A DNA stretch of 64,000 nt from Cyanophora paradoxa (taxonomy: Eukaryota; Glaucocystophyceae; Cyanophorales; Cyanophoraceae): positions 62,001 to 126,000 of the forward strand of contig QPMI01000093.1 of the NCBI GenBank assembly GCA_004431415.1. The letters are read 5' to 3'. Shown piece after piece: positions 56,795-64,000 of this stretch. The number at the start of each line of letters is the position of its first letter. Positions within the stretch are counted from its first letter, which is position 1. A program made the translations under genes and the position numbers. The notes under the pieces were generated by a model that was not told the origin of the DNA, made no database searches, and was given only the letters and a program-made list of their open reading frames with translations.

Positions 56795-58095
56795 CTGAGT
56801 TTGATGTCAAGGGGCAGATCTAGATCTAGTGGAAGACGCCCCGCGGCCCCATGGCCAACTTTCACACACGACTCAACCCCAGGGCTGGCTGGTGGCCGTC
56901 ATGGCATGGTGGCCATGGGCCGGCGCCAGATGATCGACGCCAACGGGGGGTAAAGGGGGAAGGGGGTGGGGCGTGTGGGGGGGGGGGGGGAGGGGAGGGG
57001 GGAAGGGGATGGGCCCGGGGGCCGGGGGTCGTGGGCGTGGGCGAGGGAGGGGCGGGAGAAAGGGAGGGAAGGGGGGGGGGGGGGGGGGGGGGGGGCAGCG
57101 GAAGAAGGGCTAACTGACTAGCGCTAGCACTCGAGCTCCCTAGCTATAGCTATATAGCTATAGATGTAGGCCTGGGCCGCCAGGCTTTATAAAATTAATA
57201 GATCTCATATAGGCTAGGGCTGGGCCGCCAGATTTCGAAATCGAAATCTGCCCCGCCGGCCACGTCACTGTCCGGTCCGCTACGGGGCCGGGCGCCCGGC
57301 GAGCCACGCCACTGTCCGGTCCGCTACGCATTTGCCCCACCATGGCACCCGGAGAGCCGCGCCACTGCCCTCCGTGCCTCCGCTATCTATAGGGGCCGCC
57401 CGGCCGCCCCGTCCTGCGAGTCGGGCTAACATCTGCTGCAACTCCAATTTTTGCAACCTGCCTGGCGATCGCGAGCCGCACCGCCGCCCCCCGCGCCTCC
57501 ACGTGCACCCCGCCCGGTGATCATGATATCGATCCGTGCCACGGTGCGCCTCCACATGTACACCGCCACTGTGTCTCCACCCCATTTTGTTTTTCGCAAA
57601 AGTGGACGTCGCATTGATACACCACGGCACATGTATCAATGTTCTACGTGACGTGCCCTTCCGACCGGTCATCTATCTGTGTCTCCAGCCCACTGTGCCC
57701 CCCGTCACGGCGTTGTGCCTCCACCCCTTAATAATAGTTTGTGATCATGATCATGCATTTGAGGACTCTATAACAAAGCTTGAAGCTTGCAATTGAAGCC
57801 TCTCTCCCCCGCCCCGAGAGGCGGCTGATCTCTCTAGGCTAATGGCGGTAACCGGCCATATGCATCGAAAATAAAAGCGGCGTAATGAGAGAAAACCCCC
57901 CCCCCCCCCCCCCCCCCCCACCCCCCGCGCTCGTGTGTATCGCGCTCGCACTCAATTAGCAGATGTCATGTCTGTAGCTAGCTAATGATAAATCTGATAA
58001 TCCGGGACGAGGGAGCAGGCTCGCCATCGATATATATACATATATATCGCATCTAGAACTACACCTCAAGCTCAAGCTCGAGCTCAAGTCGTTGA
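56795..58095. other. intergenic DNA with G and C runs
   Basis: G runs at 56977-57096 and a C run at 57897-57919 flank sequence with two copies of a block around GCCACTGTCCGGTCCGCTACG (57260 and 57308). No coding exon was found. This lies close to the centre of the 46.8-64 kb inverted arrangement. Confidence 0.5.
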
Positions 58096-58846
58096 TCAGA
58101 AGCGAGAGACTGTCGGCTCGATGGTGGCGGGTGGCGGCGGCTGCATTTGCATCTGGCTGGAGGTGGCCGGGGCCAACGGCGTGGCCGACTCAGGCGCGAG
58201 GGGCCCACGCTTTTTCACCTCCCGCGCGTCCTGGGCAAGCCTGCAAGTCACAGAGAAATGAGCAATGCGAGACTGGGATTATTCGCAGAAACGTCAGTTC
58301 TAACGGGACGCACGAGCAACAAGGACATATGCAGAACTTGATGGAGTCACAAAAGCAGGAGCAGATGCCAGCCTGCAGGGGGGTAAAAGTTCATGTCAAT
58401 TGTAATCAACTTCGGTCAAAAGGATATATAACAATAAAGGGTTGCCAGACCTCGAAACCATAGCCTTTGCGGATCCTCCTCCTCCAGCGGTTGCTATGCG
58501 CATTTCGTCGAGTCGGCATCAATCAAAATTTTGCAAACGTCCTGGAGGGGCCGGGTCGCCACTAGTACTCACCCACAGATCTGCGAGAGCGGGGCCGGCG
58601 CCCGGCAGCCGACTGTAAGACACGGCCTCGCGCGCCGGCGCCCTGAGCCTGGCCAGGCCTACTATGATAGGGCGCGACACGCACGATGCAGCCGCCGAGG
58701 ACGCAGCAGGGAGGGCAGAAGCAGAACAACGCCTTGCATCTGTGCAGGCAATATTGAACCGAATAGCCTAGTGCACGTTGCAGATGTGGCGTGTTTATGT
58801 CGAGGGCCGGATCGTTTTTACCCCTCTTTTGTGCAGTCGGAGCCAT
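58096..58846 (-). CDS. PLAC8-domain Cys-rich membrane-associated protein
   Basis: Exons 58846-58685, 58612-58573, 58464-58451, 58372-58314 and 58240-58096 close in phase to 139 residues. The order is typical of PLAC8 (cell-number-regulator/Cornifelin) proteins: LFCFCPPCCVLGGC, a basic linker RRPRSRRS, GYGFE encoded by a 14-nt exon, ICSCFCDSIKFCICPCC, then LAQDAREVKKR and a Pro-rich tail. The two Cys-rich hydrophobic segments are thought to associate with membranes. Family members are linked to cell-size control and metal transport in plants. The start is the first Met of the open first exon. Confidence 0.8.
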
Positions 58847-61800
58847 CGAGAGCCTCAGCTGTTATAAAGTATAATTATGAACAGGGGCAGCGCATGGGTG
58901 CAAATCGGCACAGGGGCAGCGCGTGGCCCAGTGGCAATCGGCGGGGGGATGATGTATATACGAGATATATGTACCTGTCCATCCAACCTGCACATGGCGC
59001 AAGCTAAATAGGTGAACTCAGAATCAAATGAAATAAGCAAACGGTATCGCGCTACTAGGCTACAGTAGTACGCGTGCTAAGAATGTATACGTAAAAGTTC
59101 AGTGATTTCTCCCAGATCTGGGGAGCTTATAATTACCTGGACACAAGGTATGCAGAACGAAGCGAGGCCTGCGCATGCGCAACGGACGGACTGGCATGTC
59201 AGAATTCAGTACCGCAGTGCCACGGCGATCGACTGCGCATGCAATATAACTGTGCACGGCTCGAGCTCTAGATCTCACGCCAGGATCGGATGCGAGCCCA
59301 CTAGTATACTATGATAGCATATATGCACGCCGCAACGCCGCGCCGGATATGGCGTTAGGTATTCGGCGCGGCCTGACGGCGCTTGACGACAGAATATTAA
59401 ACAGGCGCTGCGCGCAGGGACCGCAGGCGCTGCCCGCGCAATTGCTCACGCACAAATCGAGCAGTCTGAGCAGCAGCCACAAAGGCTGTTCGAATAATCT
59501 TCCTTTGGCATCCTGCTGCTAATGCGCTGCAGATAATGCTGCTGCTAGCTATGCTGCCTCCAGGCTTCTGTTGTTGCCGCAGTACTAGTGATGCAGTACA
59601 AGCTATACCGGACCTATTACCGTAGTACCGGTACTATGATACGCATTGAGAGCTAGTGCTGAGACTCACTGCTGAGGCGCCAGCCTGCAGCCTCCAGGCT
59701 GCAGCCTGCAGCTGCTGCCAGGCTGGGCCGGGCCGAAAACATTCCGAAGTTCCGACGGTTCAAAAAGCCTTGCAATCGACGTCCGACGGTCCGACGGTCG
59801 GGCTTCACCGAGTCAAAATAGTCACTGTCTAAGTCTGTCTTCGTAAGTGGCACTGTGGCAGTGCTATTATATAATTTTGATATATTCAATGATTTATCAC
59901 GTGCACTGCCACTGGTCCGCCAGTGCCACCAGCCTGCCAAGCTGGCACTGCGCATGCAGCTGCAGCAGGCGTATCTCGCCGTATCATAGTATATATCAAA
60001 TATATCATTTATTAGTTACATCATCATCATGGCATTTTACATGTTACATAGAGCTGCGGCTCAAGCTCGAAGCCCCCGGCTCGAGCCAGGCTCAGCCAGC
60101 TCGCGATCGAGTCGACCCGCCCCAGCCTCGAGCCGTATGGGGAGGGGTACCCCAGCCCCGAGCCGGCGCCGGTGCCTCGATCGCGAGCTCTAGATCGATA
60201 TCGATCACTGAGTCATCGGATATCTCCCGGCCCCCCCGGCCCCCCCGGCCGGGCCCGTGGCCGGCGGGCTCTAGGCCTCGAGCTCCCGGGCCCCCGGCCG
60301 CGGCTCGAGCCCCGACTGGCCCAGTGGCCGCCGACCGGCTCGCCGAGTCGAGCTACAGTAGCCCGACCGGCTCGCCGAGTCGAGCCTCGGAGCCGGAAGA
60401 ACGGCCGGCTCGAGCCGGGCCCGCTCAGCGGCTCGAGCCAGGCCCGCTCGAGCCGAAGATCTACTACTAGGCTAATCTAGTACTTGTACGGTATATATAT
60501 ATATAGCAGTAGTAAAACTTGATTGCAGACCTTCGAATTCATGTAGACTCTCTGAGATGAATTTCGGAATTTCGAAACTTTAAATCATGAAAGGCCCCAA
60601 GTGAAATGTGTAAACTTGGAAGATGATTGGACTGTCTCGGAAGCTTGCAAGATGAAAGGCCGCCGGGCGTAACCAAGTTGTTGTTCTTATCGAAACGCTT
60701 CGTCTCATATGCACCTGCAGCCTTCAGGTGCCAGCCTTGCAGCCTAAGTTGCAGGCTGCACACGTGCAGCGCGGCCTGCACCGTAGGCTGCACGCAGCCT
60801 CAGGCTGCAGGCTCAGCGGCTGCCAGGCTGCAGCCTGGCAGCTGCAGCCTGCAGCCTGCACCATGCATATGGCCAGCCATAAATTATAAATCAGTTTGGT
60901 AACTTATAGTAAGTTAGTACCGGCTAAATTCAGGTAAGTTTGACGGTTGATTTCGAATTCAGGCTGCATGCATGCGCAGGCTGCATGCAGAGTCATTGCA
61001 GACTGCAGTCTGCAGCCATATGCCGCAGTGCAATATATATATACTATGATAATATGCATATACTACAGTGTGATATTATCATAGTATATACTATGCTACC
61101 GTAGTACCGTGATACTATGATATTGTTCATTGGTCCGGCGGCCAGCGCCGGCCACTGGCCCGGCGGCCAGTTGCCACTCTCGAAGCATCCGGATCCGATG
61201 AGTCGGCGATGACTCGAGCTCGGCGATGAGTTCATCTCCAAATTACCGGTAGACTCCAATGATGAGTCATTGGTGACCAGCGTAGTGGCCACTCAGTGAC
61301 TGGCCGGCCGCGCATGGTAAAGTGGCAATATGCATGCGCGGCAGTGCATCCGCGCATTGTGATTGGCCAACTCTATTATTATTTGCAAATTCAATGATTA
61401 AGCAAGCTGCAGCGGAGCTGCAGGCTGCAGCCTGCAGCCTGCGGGCCCGGGGCTGCAGCGCCTGCAGCTGCAGCCCCGGGCCCGGCGGCCCCGGCCTGCA
61501 GGCTGCAGCTTGTAAGTTGACGTTGCAAGTTACTTGCAAGTTGCAACTTGCATGCAACTTGCAACTTGGCAAGCCTTGCCAAGTTGAAGTACAACCATTG
61601 AACGGTACACTCGGTACTAGTAATATTGCAGTTTCCGACTCGTTCGAATTCCCGCCAATTTCCCGGGCCGAGTTCCGAAGTTCGTTTCAAATTTGCAATC
61701 AATGTTTTAATATTGCGGCTCGGCTGGAACAGCATGCACATCCGGGCCGTGCGGCTCTTACCGTACTAGGGCCTGCACTGGCAGGCTGCAGCTGGCAGAC

Positions 61801-62589
61801 AGTGGCAGTCAGTGACTGCAGCTGCCGCCGGGCACTGGCCCAGTGGGCCAGTAGTACCAGTAGTACTAGTATCCAGTCACTGAGGCCGAAAACCGGATAC
61901 CGGCCGATTCGGTGGTTATCCAAGTCTCTTTCCGAACTCGGGACTTGAGTGTTCGGGTCTTTACCGGGTCCTAGCATGGAATGTGGAGACTTGGAATCGA
62001 GCTCGATTCCACGAACAGTCACCAAGGCGATGAGCTCAAAATTTTGACGCGGTTACTATGGCAACCGCGTCAGGGGCCCAACGACCGAAGCGACCAAGTG
62101 CCAAAAAAATGATGTCATGGCCCTTTCGGTCGTTAACAAGTACCAGCTCTTTTGCATTGAGGGACTTGAGAAAGTACCGTCTCTAGCGTATCCGGTTTTC
62201 GGCCTGAGTACCCGCTCCGCACTGCGGCAGGCTGCGCATGCAGGCTCACTGAGTCAGGAAGTGGCTGCCAGTGCATGCACATGCGTTGTACTACAGTACC
62301 TAGATCTGCCGCAGACTGGCCGCACGCGGCAGTATCGTAGTACTAGTAGTAGTCTAGTACTATTAGTACTACGTACTACGGTATATTATATAACGTCCTA
62401 CGTATACGCCGTGTGACGGGCGTACGGCAGGCTGCAGCTGCCCAGTGCCCGCGGCCGGTCCCAGAAAGCGCTGCACTACTGTGCTAGCGCTGTCTGCTTG
62501 CCTCGCCTGGGCTCAGCGGTACTAGCTATAGTCTTCTTCGGCGCCGGGGCACGACCCACGGCCCGGCGGTTTAACGTTGCCGGTCAACG
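58847..62589. other. low-complexity intergenic DNA with inverted-repeat pieces
   Basis: Chains of CTAG, GTAC, TGCA and AGCT words (59040-59340, 61020-61130, 62330-62400), a CTCGAGC-rich tract (60050-60470) and CTGCAG-rich tracts (60770-60860, 61400-61510). 60590-60860 is the inverted partner of 52640-53100. Open frames here are composed of the same words and have no splice or family support. Confidence 0.6.
60590..60860. repeat. CTGCAG-rich element, right copy of an inverted pair
   Basis: Contains CGCTTCGTCTCATATGCACC at about 60698-60717, the reverse complement of 52759-52778, next to a CTGCAG-rich core on the expected side and AAGCTTGCAAG words on the other side. Confidence 0.7.
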
Positions 62590-64000
62590 ATGGTGAAGTT
62601 TAGGTGGCATCGCAGCAAAGAAGAACGCAAGAAGAATGCTTCGCATCCGACCGCGATCGATGAACAGCTATCGGTACCGGTGCGCTCGCGCTCGCGCATT
62701 TTCACGCGCATATGTATGCACGCCGGAGGGCATATTATAGATCTGCCGTAGATCAGGGCACGTCTCGATCGATCTCATGGCCTCTAAAAATGCTCGCTTG
62801 CGCAGGAGTTTCAGCAGCGCCCACGGGATCGGGACGCTGGCGAACCGCAGGCCACGGCCGTGGCTGGGGAGAGCGGCCTCGTTGTGGTGACAATCAACGA
62901 TCCACCCGTACACGCTACACGGGACGAAAAGGCGCTGGACCCCGAAGCCATGCAAATGCCCGTGCAAATGCACACATCTTCGGATATGGTATCAGCTTCA
63001 GCGCTCAGCGAGCTCGAGCCGAAAGCTCGCGGCAAGAGACGGGATTATTCCAGTGCACCGCTTCCCGATCCCCGCCCTGAAAAGCAAATCCAGTTCCACG
63101 ACGCGTGCGTCCACGATTTTCTTTATGTATGGTCGTCTTCGACAACATATATATCACTATATATCTTGACCTTCGGTTGGCCACAGTGCCGTCAGCTACG
63201 CCCGATCCTTCACCAGCGGGAAAGTGGCGACGCCCTCCGTTACAAATGCGCCCTTTGCCGCAACCCTCGCTCAAGGCCTTCAACGCTTCGGGTTGAGAGT
63301 GTGTATAATTTCATTTTATCAACGTCCATGCGCGCACATGGAAACTGAATCGACTTATAGACATGGTACGACAAAAAGAAGAAGGCCGATCATGGAGGAG
63401 GTATTGCGAGTGTGCAGCACCAGAAGCGGATCTCAGCAGCTATTGAGGGATGTGAATGTTTCATCGTTGTCGCGACAAAAGGTGCCCATTACCGTATCTG
63501 CATTTTATGACCTCGAAAGACGCAACATTTCACTGACCTTCGCCTCGAATAGAATGGTTCCGGTCACCGTGCGTTTCGCTTTTATCTCGCATGCTCGACT
63601 ACAACTCCCCCCCTCCCCCCTAACCCCAACTCCAATCCCTTGCTTTGTATGCTGGCCTGATCAGAAGGGGTGTTGACAGGGCTTGCCTCGTCGAGCTCGA
63701 CCACGCGGTTTGGCTCGGGCGCAAGATTGTCGCACTGTCAATTGGAACAAGTGTCCGCACGGCAGCGTCAGCCATTGGCACGGCCGAGGCGCGGGCTGCT
63801 GCTGCTATTCTGTCGAAGCACATGCAGATCAGCGTGAAGGAGTTGAGAGGAGCTGACCTTGCCCGAGTTCTGGATCGCCTAGCAGTGACGATTCGGGTCA
63901 GCCTTCAATGCTCTACTTGCACTCAATATATATATTATATACAGCGGACATCACGACGGATCTGATGCTGATTTCAACCGCAGCCCCAGGGAGCGTCAGT
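62590..64000 (+). CDS. TIR-domain gene, inverted paralogue (runs off the window; frame problem)
   Basis: Exons 62590-62679, 62806-63104, 63187-63298, 63361-63481 and about 63680-63896 match the first five exons of the gene at 46834-51638 in order, phase and sequence. Exon 1 begins MVKFRWHRSKEERKKNA and ends at the same point of homology (ID-x-QL). TIR1 reads AAVSYARS, FAATLAQGLQRFGLR, WYDKKKKAD, HQKRISAAIEGCECFIVVAT and ACLVELDHAVWLGRKIVALS. At the acceptor of the fifth exon, the only good CAG leaves the frame one base off, and its stretch before ACLVEL is not collinear with the other copy. So it is either a pseudogene, spliced at an unusual site, or carries a sequence error. The next homologous exon is cut by the window end. 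Confidence 0.75.

Overview
The window is nuclear DNA from an intron-rich eukaryote, most of it very GC-rich. A unicellular alga or related protist is the likeliest source: there is a plant-type RelA/SpoT homologue (RSH), a REX1-B protein, a PLAC8 protein and a Tx1/L1-like LINE. The exact lineage cannot be read from the sequence. Genes are split by short introns (mostly 50-130 bp) with donors such as GTGCGT, GTGAGC and GTCCGC, a CTCAC or CTGAC branch-like motif, and a CAG acceptor. I rebuilt exon structures by hand from these signals and by requiring the reading phase to close.

Layout. 1-9360: two near-identical LINE copies tail to tail, forming a palindrome of about 8 kb. 10121-17805 (-): a gene of about 38 exons for a long coiled-coil protein. 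22843-26253 (-): a second, 16-exon coiled-coil gene with one membrane helix. 29690-32219 (-): a third related gene. Each of the three is headed by a copy of the same 2-3 kb module, which carries a TATA-like box at a similar distance from the start. The third module runs into a 51-bp minisatellite (34500-35610). 36353-37256 (+): REX1-B, with a 10-nt micro-exon. 38270-41139 (-): a complete RSH gene (HD, synthetase and TGS regions). 41700-45240: GC-rich duplicated DNA without a convincing gene. 45955-46440: an RNase H-like retroelement remnant.

46834-51638 (-): the most unusual gene. Twenty-five exons, several only 8-31 nt long, join in phase into 885 codons: two N-terminal TIR domains that each keep the Cys-x-x-Glu motif, a helical region with a short ankyrin-like motif, one transmembrane helix, and a C-terminal part with clustered cysteines and Ser/Asp/Tyr repeats. 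This DNA is clearly less GC-rich than the coiled-coil region. An inverted paralogue starts at 62590 (+) and leaves the window at 64000. Between them lie a small gene for a predicted GPI-anchored secreted protein (54147-55082, +), a PLAC8 gene (58096-58846, -), partial exons, and long stretches of low-complexity DNA built from short palindromic words.

How the genes fit together is inference. RSH and REX1-B are housekeeping stress and repair genes in convergent orientation. The coiled-coil trio looks like a local gene family spread together with its promoter. The TIR pair looks like a head-to-head duplicated receptor-like locus with cell-surface-type genes lying between the copies.
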